Of a stretch of DNA of 51,149 nt, positions 41,292-50,478 are shown in pieces. The notes below the pieces were generated by a model. That model made no database searches. It worked only from the letters and a program-made list of their open reading frames with translations, and had not been told where the DNA came from. This DNA comes from an uncultured Bacteroidota bacterium (GTDB taxonomy: Bacteria; Bacteroidota; Bacteroidia; Chitinophagales; Chitinophagaceae): NCBI GenBank assembly GCA_903835005.1, contig CAILLK010000120.1, forward strand, positions 1-51,149, read 5' to 3'. Numbering within the stretch: position 1 is the first letter of the stretch; each line of letters starts with the position of its first letter. The position numbers and the translations under genes are program-made.

Positions 41292-43421
41292 ATGACAACA
41301 TTAAAAAATGACGCCTTAACGGCTCCGGTGTTACTGGAATTAAACAAAGCCAGAAACTACCACTCTTTGACATTAACCGCCAGCCTCGCTGATAAAGTGG
41401 CTTTCCCGGTTATTTCTACCTACAGCAACAGTACTTACTACGAGGAGATAACCTGCGTGGGTTATAACCCTGCTATGAGCAGGATCGAGGCCGTAGTCAA
41501 CATTAATCAGATTTCTGGTTACAACGGCAGCTTATGTACCGGTGGTTCTGTTGAATATGTACGCTTCTTTGTGAACTATGGTTCCGGTTTTCAGGATCTT
41601 GGCATAACAACATTCAGCGTCCATGATATACCACCGGCAACCGATCATCCCATCAGCTATATGGTATACATGAACCTTAATGATGCTGGTCACGAAAAAC
41701 TATGCGGATCGCCGGTTGTCCCCGTTGTAAGGGCTATATTGCAATGGAACCAGGCGCCAACAAGCAACCCCAGTCAGGTGCCGTTTTTTGGTAATGTAGT
41801 GGATATCCATATTCAGCTCAATCCCGATAAGTTGGAACTGCCTGTTATCAAACCGATAGTACCGATTGCTGATTTGCTGACATTGTATGCCAAAGACAAA
41901 ATTGATACACACCGCCCCATATTCCCGGTTGTTAGTGCAGGCCTGGCTGGTGGCAAAAACGTTGCAGTAATAGCCCAGTCCGGCGATCTGCAGCACCTGG
42001 CTACTTTAGGCACTACGCTCGACTCGGTTATTTCCTCCATTTCCTCGTTTAAGGCTACAGGACCTGCCTCAAATACTGATTTTGAAGAACTCACCTGCGT
42101 AGGTTTGGATACAGATACAGATACACTGGGTGCGGTTATTAAAATTAAAAGATCTTCAGGTTATGGCGGCGACCTCTGCCATGCCGGGTCCACCGAGTTT
42201 GTTGCTTTCTGGGCCGACTGGAATAATACCGGTAATTATAATTCTTACCTGGGTACTACTGCGGTTGCAGTGCATGACCTGAATGGCAGTTTCCCTGCCG
42301 ATGACCTGTATTATTGCGTGAGTTTGCCGGTGAATGTGTCGCAGCATTTGAAAGCATGTGCAACGCCTAATATTATACGCATCCGTGCGGTACTTTCTTG
42401 GGCGTCTCTGCCATCAACCACCGATTCCAATGCACTGAATTATTATGGCAACCGCCTGGATACTCATGTGCAGGTTCGTCCGGGTCAGGATGCCGGTAAA
42501 GGAGTACAGGAAGTTATCTATGCAGTAGGTGGAGTGGATATCAGCATGATAGATGATGTAGCAGCAGGTGGAACCGATCTCGCTGTTTTCGGCGGATCAG
42601 TATCTCCATCCACTTACAGGCCTTTCGGTGGTGTAATTGATATCCAGGGATCTTTCGATTATACCGGAGCGCCCGGTACTATCGATTACCAGGTTCAATA
42701 TTCTTCCGATGGCACCAACTGGTTCCCGGTTAATGATACATTGACCAACTACATGATTTTCTGGGAAGAACTGAGCGTTGCCAACCCGCATCCGCTGCAT
42801 GTCATCACTCAAAATGCCAAACCCGGTGGCTGGTTCTCTTATCTGCCAAGTCTCTCGCCGTTATTGCATACCGAGGAGAATAATATGCTCGCATACTGGC
42901 CTACCAGCACTCAGAATGGCCTGTATTATCTGCGTATGGCATGGACTACTGATACTGTAAATCATACAGGCGTTCAGTACAGCCAGGTGATCAAAATTAT
43001 GGTATGGAATACCAACTTCACATTAACAACCGTGCCTCATGCAACCCTCGACACTACTAAAACACTTGATCTTGTAATTACTGGTGGTGATTGCAAAACT
43101 TACAAGCAGGGAGAAAAAATAAACGGGCAGTTAAGGGTTCAATCAAAGTATTTTGGTTCCTGGAACCTGAGTATTCAGCCTTCTGGTCACATACATACAA
43201 TACCTGCAGGTTCACTATTGATTGCTCCTGCTTCAGGTCGGTCTGTTGGCGCGCTTACGGATATGGGTGATACTGTCTACAATTGGACTATTGATACTCA
43301 GTTCCTTGATCCATGCGGATATACATTGTGTCTGTATGGAGCTGACAGGTCAATCCTTAACAGTGATGGGTCTCAGTTCCATTGGGAGGAATTGTTTGTA
43401 GGCTTCTCAGTAATCGCATAA
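41292..43421 (+). CDS. Large unknown protein with a duplicated ~140-residue domain
   Basis: The 709-residue protein has no signal peptide. Two copies of one domain are visible. Copy 1 (~50-180) has EEITCVGYN, ISGYNGSLCTGGSVEYVRF, FSVHDIPP, HEKLCGSPVVPVVRAILQW and FFGNVVDIHIQ. Copy 2 (~265-400) has EELTCVGLD, SSGYGGDLCHAGSTEFVAFW, VAVHDLNG, HLKACATPNIIRIRAVLSW and YGNRLDTHVQ. Three Cys (T-C-V-G, L-C, K-x-C) are shared. A C-terminal part with IDIQGSFDYTGAPG and DPCGYTLCLYG follows. The function is unknown. It precedes two small genes on the same strand. Confidence 0.72.
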   Translation: MTTLKNDALTAPVLLELNKARNYHSLTLTASLADKVAFPVISTYSNSTYYEEITCVGYNPAMSRIEAVVNINQISGYNGSLCTGGSVEYVRFFVNYGSGFQDLGITTFSVHDIPPATDHPISYMVYMNLNDAGHEKLCGSPVVPVVRAILQWNQAPTSNPSQVPFFGNVVDIHIQLNPDKLELPVIKPIVPIADLLTLYAKDKIDTHRPIFPVVSAGLAGGKNVAVIAQSGDLQHLATLGTTLDSVISSISSFKATGPASNTDFEELTCVGLDTDTDTLGAVIKIKRSSGYGGDLCHAGSTEFVAFWADWNNTGNYNSYLGTTAVAVHDLNGSFPADDLYYCVSLPVNVSQHLKACATPNIIRIRAVLSWASLPSTTDSNALNYYGNRLDTHVQVRPGQDAGKGVQEVIYAVGGVDISMIDDVAAGGTDLAVFGGSVSPSTYRPFGGVIDIQGSFDYTGAPGTIDYQVQYSSDGTNWFPVNDTLTNYMIFWEELSVANPHPLHVITQNAKPGGWFSYLPSLSPLLHTEENNMLAYWPTSTQNGLYYLRMAWTTDTVNHTGVQYSQVIKIMVWNTNFTLTTVPHATLDTTKTLDLVITGGDCKTYKQGEKINGQLRVQSKYFGSWNLSIQPSGHIHTIPAGSLLIAPASGRSVGALTDMGDTVYNWTIDTQFLDPCGYTLCLYGADRSILNSDGSQFHWEELFVGFSVIA

Positions 43422-43430
43422 ATTATATTG

Positions 43431-43465
43431 ATCAGGAAGGGGTTGGGTATTAATCCCTTCCTGAT
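43431..43465 (+). terminator. Hairpin after the 709-residue protein gene
   Basis: ATCAGGAAGGG (43431-43441) pairs perfectly with CCCTTCCTGAT (43455-43465). It starts 9 nt past the stop codon. The downstream T content is low (TGTATAAAC), so it may attenuate rather than stop transcription into the next genes. Confidence 0.6.
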
Positions 43466-43509
43466 TGTATAAACTGAAGCATATCTGTATCAATGAATAT
43501 TTTCATTTA

Positions 43510-43803
43510 ATGACTCCGTTTCTTTTTATAATCATTCTGCTGGCAGTTTGGCGGGTAACCCATCTCATCCAGGCTGAGGATGGTCCTTTCGACCTGATTT
43601 ATAAACTCAGAAAATTGGCCGGTAATGGTTTCTTCGGTCAGTTGATGGACTGCTTCTATTGCTGTTCTGTTTGGGTGGCCCTTCCGGCCGGCTTATGGTT
43701 CGGACAAGGATGGTTGTTGAAAATACTGCTATGGCTTGCCTTTTCAGGTGGTGCCATTTTATTGGAACGGGCAACGGGCAAAATCGAATCTGCGAAAAAC
43801 TAA
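43510..43803 (+). CDS. DUF1360-like small membrane protein
   Basis: The 97-residue product begins MTPFLFIIILLAVWRVTHLI and continues EDGPFDLIYKLRKLAG, then MDCFYCCSVWVALPAGLWF and a second hydrophobic segment (LLKILLWLAFSGGAILL). The R-x-T-x-L-I-x-x-x-x-G-P-F-x-x-x-x-x-L-R and C-x-x-C-x-S-V-W patterns are those of DUF1360 proteins, found in phages and bacteria with unknown function. The ATG at 43510 is chosen because the family starts at that hydrophobic helix. It lies 88 nt after the duplicated-domain gene. Confidence 0.7.
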   Translation: MTPFLFIIILLAVWRVTHLIQAEDGPFDLIYKLRKLAGNGFFGQLMDCFYCCSVWVALPAGLWFGQGWLLKILLWLAFSGGAILLERATGKIESAKN

Positions 43804-43814
43804 ATAATAGTTCT

Positions 43815-44009
43815 ATGTGCAACTGTAGTAAAAAAAGACAGGAATTAAGCCAATCGGATAGCTCTTTGGCAATAACAAATCCAGCTGCTGATCCGGTCGG
43901 AAACCGGCAGTCAGCTCCGGCTGTCAGTCAGCATTATCCCGACAGGTTTACTCAGCCTGCTCCGTCAGGAGTAAATAAAATCATTACCGGCTTTAAAAAG
44001 TATTTCTGA
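43815..44009 (+). CDS. Small Cys-containing protein (64 aa)
   Basis: The ATG at 43815 lies 11 nt after the DUF1360 stop. The product starts MCNCSKKRQELSQSDSSLAI, has a polar Pro/Ser/Gln middle and ends IITGFKKYF. The N-terminal M-C-x-C-x-x-K/R opening is seen in other tiny proteins of unknown role near phage-like genes, as far as I recall. The spacing and the terminator right after it support a real third gene of the unit. Confidence 0.6.
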   Translation: MCNCSKKRQELSQSDSSLAITNPAADPVGNRQSAPAVSQHYPDRFTQPAPSGVNKIITGFKKYF

Positions 44010-44034
44010 AGCTGATAATAATTCTTTTAAAAAA

Positions 44035-44063
44035 AACGGCGCACCGGTAATAGGTGCGCCGTT
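44035..44063. terminator. Bidirectional intrinsic terminator
   Basis: An 11-bp GC-rich stem (44035-44045 with 44053-44063) has a 7-nt loop. It is preceded by A residues from 44029 and followed by TTT. It lies between the convergent small Cys protein gene and fbp and can serve both. Confidence 0.85.
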
Positions 44064-44093
44064 TATCTAACAATGATTTTAAAAGAATTTTTA

Positions 44094-45116
44094 TTATCCC
44101 ACAAGTTCCTTTTCTTTCACAAATTCCATTGCCTTGTTCACCATGTTTTTCGACCCTATAAAGATAGGGGTGCGCTGGTGAAGGTCAGTAGGCAATATAT
44201 CCAGTATATTTCCGCTATTGCACATGGCTTTGCCGCCTGCCGCTTCTACTATAAATGCCATCGGGTTACATTCATATTGCAGGCGCAGCTTGCCCTTAGG
44301 CGAGCTTGTATCTGCAGGGTAAATGAATATTCCTCCCTTTATCAGGGTGCGGTGAAGGTCGCCTACCATGGATCCTATATAGCGGTGCGAATAAGGCCTT
44401 CCTTCTTCTTTATTGCTGTCCATGCAGTAATCCAGGTAGCTTTTCATGCCCTCGCTGTATTTGCTGGTGTTGCCCTGGTTTATCGAATAGATTTTACCGT
44501 TATCCGGGCATTTTAAATTAGGGTGGGAGAGGCAGAACTCGCCAATGGATGGCTCAAGGGTAAAGCCGTTCACACTCAGCCGGGTGGCATATACCATCAT
44601 GGTGCTGGAGCCGTAAAGCACATAACCCGCTGCCATAAGGCGGTTGCCGGGTTGCAGAAAATCTTCTTTTGTACATGGTTTCCCTAGCTCACTTACCCGC
44701 CTGTAAATGGCGAATATCGTGCCGATTGGCGCATTCGCATCTATATTCGACGATCCGTCCAGAGGGTCGAACAACACTACATACTTGGAATTGGCCGAAA
44801 AAGTATCTTCATAACATACATGATCGTCATTTTCTTCCGATGCTATACCGGCGCATTCAGGGCTGTTCATGAAAATATTGATCATAATGTCGTTCGAATA
44901 GACATCAAGTTTCATCTGCTCTTCACCCTGCACATTGGTTGCGCCATGCTTGCCCAGTATATCCACAAGTCCTGCCCTGCGCACTTCTTTGTTGATGATT
45001 TTACCCGCCAGGCCTATGTCCCGCAGCAGGGATGATAATTCTCCGGTTGCCTGTGGAAATTTCCGGGTCTCCTGGATGGTAAACTCATCCATGGTTATTA
45101 ACTTCGTTTGCGACAT
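44094..45116 (-). CDS. fbp: Class I fructose-1,6-bisphosphatase
   Basis: The 340-residue product has the class I FBPase signatures. The metal-binding acidic segments are SEENDD (~100) and FDPLDGSSNIDANAPIGTIF (~120), then MVYATRLSVNGFTLEPSIGE, and KGGIFIYPADTSSPKGKLRL with LQYECNPMAFIVEAAGGKA (~255-290). It hydrolyses fructose-1,6-bisphosphate in gluconeogenesis. The ATG at 45116 (MSQTKLITMDEFT) is chosen; an upstream ATG at 45155 adds 13 unrelated residues. Confidence 0.96.
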   Translation of the reverse strand: MSQTKLITMDEFTIQETRKFPQATGELSSLLRDIGLAGKIINKEVRRAGLVDILGKHGATNVQGEEQMKLDVYSNDIMINIFMNSPECAGIASEENDDHVCYEDTFSANSKYVVLFDPLDGSSNIDANAPIGTIFAIYRRVSELGKPCTKEDFLQPGNRLMAAGYVLYGSSTMMVYATRLSVNGFTLEPSIGEFCLSHPNLKCPDNGKIYSINQGNTSKYSEGMKSYLDYCMDSNKEEGRPYSHRYIGSMVGDLHRTLIKGGIFIYPADTSSPKGKLRLQYECNPMAFIVEAAGGKAMCNSGNILDILPTDLHQRTPIFIGSKNMVNKAMEFVKEKELVG

Positions 45117-45397
45117 ATTCAATATATTAAAGTAACGCAAAATTAACAATAACAATCAGAAAAAGGGCATTTGATGCAGGGTATTTTACAGATTATGCGG
45201 TACTTGCTTATTTTCCATTGTAGTAAATTAATTTGCAATGGTTCCGGTTGAAATAATAACTCCGGATAAAGGGTCGGATCATTAACTCATGAGGGTTGAA
45301 TTATTTATATGCCGGTAGTACCGGCTTTGCAACCACATTAACACTCTTCATAAAAATGTTCCCTCTTTTATCCATAACTTGCTGCTGATATTTTACA

Positions 45398-47167
45398 ATG
45401 AAATCCGTTCTGCTGTTGGTTATCTGCTGCTTCTGTGCTGTTTATGCTCCCGCACAAACACTGCTGAAATATAATCAGCTTATTGATTCTTTCAGAAAAG
45501 CCGGACAGGAAGATAAACTCATTCCCTGGTTTGAAAAAGAAGTAAAATCCAGGCCGGGAAACGAGAACGCACTCAAAGCCCTGGGCAGCCTTTATTTTGA
45601 AAAAAACGATCTGGTAACTGGTGAAAAATATTATCGCCAGGCATTGAAAATTAACCAGCTCTGCGCACGCTGCTACATGAGCCTGGGCATTGCCTGCGCT
45701 ATAAGAAAAGACAATAAAAAGGCCCTCGACAACCTGAACAAAGCGGTAGCTTGCGATCCCGGCGATGCCTATATTTACTCCGTTAGGGCCAATCTGAATG
45801 ATCTGATGGGCTACAAGCAGGAGGCTCTTTTCGATTTCAATATGGCTGTTTATATCGACTCGAAGAACGCTTTATATTATATGCAGCGGGGCAGTTTCAA
45901 TGGCAAAGCCGGTTATTTTTACCTGGCATTGTCCGATCTTAATATGGCGGCCGGTCTGGCGCCCGCCAATTATCTGGTCTTCTATACCCGCGCCGATCTT
46001 TACTTCGGTAAGAAAATGTTTAAAGAAGCTGTCGACGATATCAGTAAAGCATTATCGCTCGATAGTACCCATGCGTTTTTATACTCGGCAAGGGGTAATT
46101 TTTATTCCGAGATCAATGAGTTCGGTAAAGCGGCTGCCGATTATACCCGCGCCACATCGCTCGATCCCGGCGATTTTCATTTAATCTATAACCGGGCGCT
46201 CTGCAATTATGCGCTGGAGGATATGGATGCCTATTGTTCCGATATACATAGCTGTTACACAGTATTATTGCAATCTGCTCCGGCCGATACTATGAAAGCC
46301 CGGCTGGAGGCTACCATGGCCGTATACTGCGATCCGGCTAAAGAGAGTTATTATTACCACCGGGGTATCGCACTTTTCAACCAGAGGCGTTATACCGAAG
46401 CGCTGGTTGTTTACAGCGAAGCTATAAAACGTTTCCCGGCCAGCCCCCTCATCTGGTCATTCAGGGGCAACACTTATCTCGTCTTAAAAGACTATGCCCA
46501 TGCCATCGCCGACTATAGCGAGAGCATTAAGAACAAGGATAACATTAGGACCGATCTGAAGGAAACCAATATTAATACGCTTACGCCTGATGTGTATATA
46601 ACCGGCCTTTTTGCCACCACTCAGCTCAGTATGGCCCAATGCGAATTTTCGCTCGGGCATTATACTGATGCACTGGCGCACATCAGCAAGGCCATTGAAA
46701 TGGCGCCGGTAATGAAGGAATTCGGCAAAGAAAATTATTACAATCTCCGGGGCATTATTCTCATTACTATGGGCAGGCAGGCAGAGGCTGTTGCCGATTT
46801 TGATACCTGCCTCGAACTGAACCCTGCTTTTGAATCTGCCTGGATCAACAGGGCTGTTGCAAAGGTAAATTCAGGCAATGGCTCAGAGATTACCGACTAT
46901 AAATTGAAAACCGATGAATCGCTGGCCATAAGGGTTAACTGGGCGCTGCCAGACAGGAAAAAGAAGAAAGGTGATGAAAATATCCTGTCCGCTATCGAAG
47001 ACTGCAACAGGGCAATATTGCTCAACCTTAAGGACGAATATGCCTATTACGTGCGGGGCAGGCTGGGCAGAATAAGCGGGTATGGCAATTATTGTTCCGA
47101 CCTGGTAAAGGCCCGCGAATTGGGTTTTGAAGTAGAACCCAAATACATGACCGGTTGCGGCGATTAG
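45398..47167 (+). CDS. Exported TPR-repeat protein
   Basis: The 589-residue protein starts with a signal peptide (MKSVLLLVICCFCAVYAPAQ). The rest is mostly tetratricopeptide repeats of ~34 residues, for example ALKALGSLYFEKNDLVTGEK, YMSLGIACAIRKDNKKALDN, ISKALSLDSTHAFLYSARGN and LVVYSEAIKRFPASPLIWSF. The final copy reaches IEDCNRAILLNLKDEYAYYV. It is expected in the periplasm as a scaffold or adaptor. No catalytic domain is seen. A role in envelope assembly is a guess. Confidence 0.82.
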   Translation: MKSVLLLVICCFCAVYAPAQTLLKYNQLIDSFRKAGQEDKLIPWFEKEVKSRPGNENALKALGSLYFEKNDLVTGEKYYRQALKINQLCARCYMSLGIACAIRKDNKKALDNLNKAVACDPGDAYIYSVRANLNDLMGYKQEALFDFNMAVYIDSKNALYYMQRGSFNGKAGYFYLALSDLNMAAGLAPANYLVFYTRADLYFGKKMFKEAVDDISKALSLDSTHAFLYSARGNFYSEINEFGKAAADYTRATSLDPGDFHLIYNRALCNYALEDMDAYCSDIHSCYTVLLQSAPADTMKARLEATMAVYCDPAKESYYYHRGIALFNQRRYTEALVVYSEAIKRFPASPLIWSFRGNTYLVLKDYAHAIADYSESIKNKDNIRTDLKETNINTLTPDVYITGLFATTQLSMAQCEFSLGHYTDALAHISKAIEMAPVMKEFGKENYYNLRGIILITMGRQAEAVADFDTCLELNPAFESAWINRAVAKVNSGNGSEITDYKLKTDESLAIRVNWALPDRKKKKGDENILSAIEDCNRAILLNLKDEYAYYVRGRLGRISGYGNYCSDLVKARELGFEVEPKYMTGCGD

Positions 47168-47208
47168 TACCCTCCGTCCACTTCAGTTGCATATACCTGA
47201 TGCCAGTA

Positions 47209-47823
47209 CTACCATTGGTGAATAGCCAGGCCTATAGAAGATACTCCCGTAGATAGGTCCGCAAACAATCCTAGTCTCCGGTTGAAATGATACTCACCAC
47301 CTATATGCAGTTCTGCATCAAAATGACCGGAAGTTGAAGAGGAACTTGAGCCTCCGTTAAAATCCTCGTTCCAGCTCACGGCATCATATACCAGCCCTAG
47401 TGATAACGCAGCGTACAAATCCCATTTCTTGTTCAGATCCAGCAATTCATCAAAATAATAGGTGCCTTTTACGCCCACTGGTACCACCGTTTCGTGGTAG
47501 TTGGAATAATAACCGTTTCTGTAAACATTACTTCCATTTGAAGTAGAAAAACCAATAAACGGGGCCAGGGTAAAACCGCGGGAAATATCAAACTCATAAT
47601 TGGCGAAAACAAAGGGCGCCGAGTGGCTTTGCAGATACCCATAATATCCGGCTCCAAGGCCCAGGTTCAGGGTGTTGCCATATTCTTCAGTTGCATTGGC
47701 TCTCATAGCATGTTGCTCTTCCTGGGCCAGTGTTGCGGCGCAGGGCAGCAGCGAAAACAACAGAATAGCTGCTATAGCCTTTCCTGCTCTGGTGCCATAA
47801 TTGATGGATGTTTGTGTTTTCAT
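47209..47823 (-). CDS. Outer-membrane beta-barrel candidate
   Basis: The 204-residue product has an N-terminal export segment (AIAAILLFSLLPCAATLAQ). Alternating strands follow with Gly and aromatic residues: LNLGLGAGYYGYLQS, PFVFANYEFDISRGFTLAPF, VPVGVKGTYYFDELLDL, DLYAALSLGLVYDAVSW, HFDAELHIGGEYHFNRRLGL. This is the pattern of small 8-stranded OmpA/OMP_b-brl-type barrels. The last residues (STGVSSIGLAIHQW) end on an aromatic, as barrels often do. Function is unknown. It converges on the TPR gene with a 41-nt gap. Confidence 0.65.
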   Translation of the reverse strand: MKTQTSINYGTRAGKAIAAILLFSLLPCAATLAQEEQHAMRANATEEYGNTLNLGLGAGYYGYLQSHSAPFVFANYEFDISRGFTLAPFIGFSTSNGSNVYRNGYYSNYHETVVPVGVKGTYYFDELLDLNKKWDLYAALSLGLVYDAVSWNEDFNGGSSSSSTSGHFDAELHIGGEYHFNRRLGLFADLSTGVSSIGLAIHQW

Positions 47824-48073
47824 AAGCTCAACTTGTGATGTTTGTTTAAGATGTCCCGCAAAGATAGCCTGTGAAAAGAGCTGACGGTATTAATGAAATG
47901 CCAAAATTGCGGATTGGAAATAACTTTTGATATAAAAACATATCCACAACGTTTTTTAATGCCAGATCCCTTTACACTCCTGCATTTCATCCATTTTCGC
48001 TACTCGTTTTTGTGGACATCTTCGTTTTTTTATCTCTAACCTGCTCAGGACATTTGTGGTAAAATTGAATCTT

Positions 48074-48898
48074 ATGATGACGGAAAATCAACAAAAAGCA
48101 CACGACCTGTTTTTCCAGACCGACCTCAACCAGCAGCAAATAGCCGACCTGGTCGGGGTAAACCGGAAAACACTCTACGGCTGGATCAAACAGGGCAATT
48201 GGCTGCGTGCGAAACATGCTGCAAACTATGCGCCAATGATCCTCGTCGAACAATATTATGCTCAGCTTGCAGCTCTGAATAATAAAGTCGCCGCCAGGGA
48301 TGAGCCTTTTCCCACTAAGGAAGAAGCCGATATCATCCGTAAAATCAGCATGACTATCGAAAAGGTTAAAAATGAGAAACAGGCAGTCTGCGAAATCATT
48401 GAACTCTTTACAAACTTTACCAATGAGCTGAAGAGAAAGGATATGGAACTCACAAAGAAGATCATCGTGCACATGGACGAATACGTCAAAAAACACACCG
48501 ATGAGGGTAACCCGGGTAAGATTTCCCGCCAGGAGCTGGAATTTGAGCAGGAATACCAGCAATGGATAATAGCTCATGCCACTCCGGCTCCATCCGATAC
48601 TTCTGGGGCCGGTCCGGTGCCCGCCCGGAGCGATAGCCCGATGGCCTGCTCTTATGTAACAGGTACAATGGCTGCCAATCAGGCTGACCAAACTGCAAAC
48701 GGCCAATTGCCTGCTGGAAACTGCTCAACACAAAATGGGGTGCAAAATAGGGTGGACCCCAAATTAGAGAATGAAGATAATAGATTTACAACCAATGATT
48801 TACATGAAAAAAGCGATGAAAAATTTTCCACAGACAAAAATAAAAAACAGGGTGCCGCCCCTCCGCCTCCGGGAACGAATCCTCAGAACCAGGGCTAA
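48074..48898 (+). CDS. HTH protein resembling a phage terminase small subunit
   Basis: The 274-residue product has an N-terminal HTH: FFQTDLNQQQIADLVGVNRK then TLYGWIKQGNWL (~13-46), the terminase gpP/Mu-like pattern of T-x-x-x-IA-x-x-x-GV-x-x-x-T-V/L-x-x-W. A helical middle follows (AARDEPFPTKEEADIIRKIS to ~150). The C-terminal ~110 residues are low complexity, rich in Pro, Asn, Gln and Asp, ending GAAPPPPGTNPQNQG. No large terminase or other phage genes are nearby, so it is an orphan or a chromosomal regulator. The ATG at 48074 is preferred over a GTG at 48056. Confidence 0.65.
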   Translation: MMTENQQKAHDLFFQTDLNQQQIADLVGVNRKTLYGWIKQGNWLRAKHAANYAPMILVEQYYAQLAALNNKVAARDEPFPTKEEADIIRKISMTIEKVKNEKQAVCEIIELFTNFTNELKRKDMELTKKIIVHMDEYVKKHTDEGNPGKISRQELEFEQEYQQWIIAHATPAPSDTSGAGPVPARSDSPMACSYVTGTMAANQADQTANGQLPAGNCSTQNGVQNRVDPKLENEDNRFTTNDLHEKSDEKFSTDKNKKQGAAPPPPGTNPQNQG

Positions 48899-48970
48899 TC
48901 CCACCAACGGAAAAGGATCATTTACCTGTTTACTCCGATAATTTATAATGCTGCAAATGAAACTATATTT

Positions 48971-50395
48971 TTACTTCACCCATTTCATCACATGCTGAGA
49001 CAACTGATCGGCAAACCGGATGAAGTAAAAACCAGGAGCAATTTCTGTGTCATCTATATCCTTGCTGGTAGCGCCCTGCAGCCATACCTCATTGTGCAAT
49101 ACCCGGCCGGCGGCATCATAAACCATCACATTGATGTTTGCCTCCAGCGGCATACCCGAATGTAAAGTTATTTTGCCACTCGTCGGATTTTTAAAGAGCC
49201 AGTAATTATTCACCGGCGCATTGATTCCGTATATTCCGGTTGTGCTGAAGGTAAAGGCGGCAGAAATTCCGGGGCATCCGTCCGAATCAACGATAACATA
49301 ATAAGTACCGCTTGAGGCTGATGTATACGTATTGGTGGTAGCTCCCGAAATCGGTGATAAACCATTCAGCCACTGATAACCGGTATAGCCGGTGCCGGTT
49401 ACAGATAAGGTATGCACCCCGCTGTAGTGTATAACAGGATGCGGTGTAGGATTGACCGTAACAACATGTGTTGCAGTGTAGGGTGTGCCTGATCGGTAGG
49501 CTGTCATAGTTACGGTATACACGCCCGAAGCAGCAAAACAGATAGTTGTTGTATCGCTTCTTGGGTTATCAATAGATGCCCCTGTTGCCGACCACTTCAG
49601 GCTGTCTATCGGTCCCGTGCTTGTATTTTTAAATAACTCACAACTATCCTGGCATAGGGTGTAGCCTGAGGCTACAGTATATGAGGCTACAGGAACTACA
49701 GTGCTGGAGGGATTCAATGAAACGCTGTCTACTGCGAATGAAGGGTCTGTACCGATGCCGTCGTTATTGTTAACCCATCTGAAGCCTATCTTCACATTAG
49801 GGTTGTTGTTGGCGCTTAAAGGCAATACAACAGATCGGGCATCCCAATATCCCTGACCTCCCGGGCATATGGGCGGTGTTGTAGGCGGACTATCCAATAA
49901 TGTCCAGGTAGTGCCATTATTGGCGGAATACCAGATGGTTGCATAATCCACAGCGGGCTGACCATCCATGATATAATAAAACTTCATGGTAATGCCATAC
50001 TTGCCGGTGCAGTTAATAGTTGGCGATTCTGCTCGCCTGTCAGTTGTGGTATTAAACACTCCACCTACATCATAACTGGCTCCTAAATCGCCAAGTGTAG
50101 TAGAACCGACATGCAATGTTGCAAGAGTAGCTGTAGGGCTTACAGCTGCGCAACCTGTGCCGCAAACTCCTGTGGTGTGTCCGTTTTCTGCACAGCTCAC
50201 ATACCATACATTAGGGCTTGTGCCTTCAGTCCCCGTAATGGTTAATGTCCACGCTCCGTTTGGTCCGGTATAGGCTGTTACCAGTTCGCCTGCAGTGCTT
50301 CCGCTTTCAAAGTTTTCTACCCAGAAAATCTGGCCGTAACTGCTGAAAGTAATAGTCGTTAGAAGTACAGAAAAAAACGTAAAGATCTTTTTCAT
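48971..50395 (-). CDS. Secreted protein with PKD-like domain and T9SS sorting domain
   Basis: The 474-residue product has a signal peptide (MKKIFTFFSVLLTTITFSSY, then GQ) followed by a jelly-roll-like domain of the MAM/concanavalin type: AESPTINCTGKYGITMKFYY, YATIWYSANNGTTWTLLDSP, NPNVKIGFRWVNNNDGIGTD (~120-235). A PKD-like domain comes next (SCELFKNTSTGPIDSLKWSA to VYTVTMTAY, ~245-305), then an Ig-like domain. The last ~80 residues, YWLFKNPTSGKITLHSG to ISQHVMKWVK-like ending LSQHVMKWVK, form a type A sorting domain. It is probably a T9SS-exported surface or extracellular protein. Confidence 0.8.
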   Translation of the reverse strand: MKKIFTFFSVLLTTITFSSYGQIFWVENFESGSTAGELVTAYTGPNGAWTLTITGTEGTSPNVWYVSCAENGHTTGVCGTGCAAVSPTATLATLHVGSTTLGDLGASYDVGGVFNTTTDRRAESPTINCTGKYGITMKFYYIMDGQPAVDYATIWYSANNGTTWTLLDSPPTTPPICPGGQGYWDARSVVLPLSANNNPNVKIGFRWVNNNDGIGTDPSFAVDSVSLNPSSTVVPVASYTVASGYTLCQDSCELFKNTSTGPIDSLKWSATGASIDNPRSDTTTICFAASGVYTVTMTAYRSGTPYTATHVVTVNPTPHPVIHYSGVHTLSVTGTGYTGYQWLNGLSPISGATTNTYTSASSGTYYVIVDSDGCPGISAAFTFSTTGIYGINAPVNNYWLFKNPTSGKITLHSGMPLEANINVMVYDAAGRVLHNEVWLQGATSKDIDDTEIAPGFYFIRFADQLSQHVMKWVK

Positions 50396-50478
50396 ATAAA
50401 ACGGTTTTCCGAAAAATACAAATTATTTCACATAAACAAAAAAACTTTTACAAATTTTTTCGCTCTGTTGGCTTGCTG

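Noticed and set aside
48074..48898. A prophage region around the terminase-like gene
   Set aside because: No portal, capsid, tail, lysis or integrase genes and no attachment repeats were found nearby.
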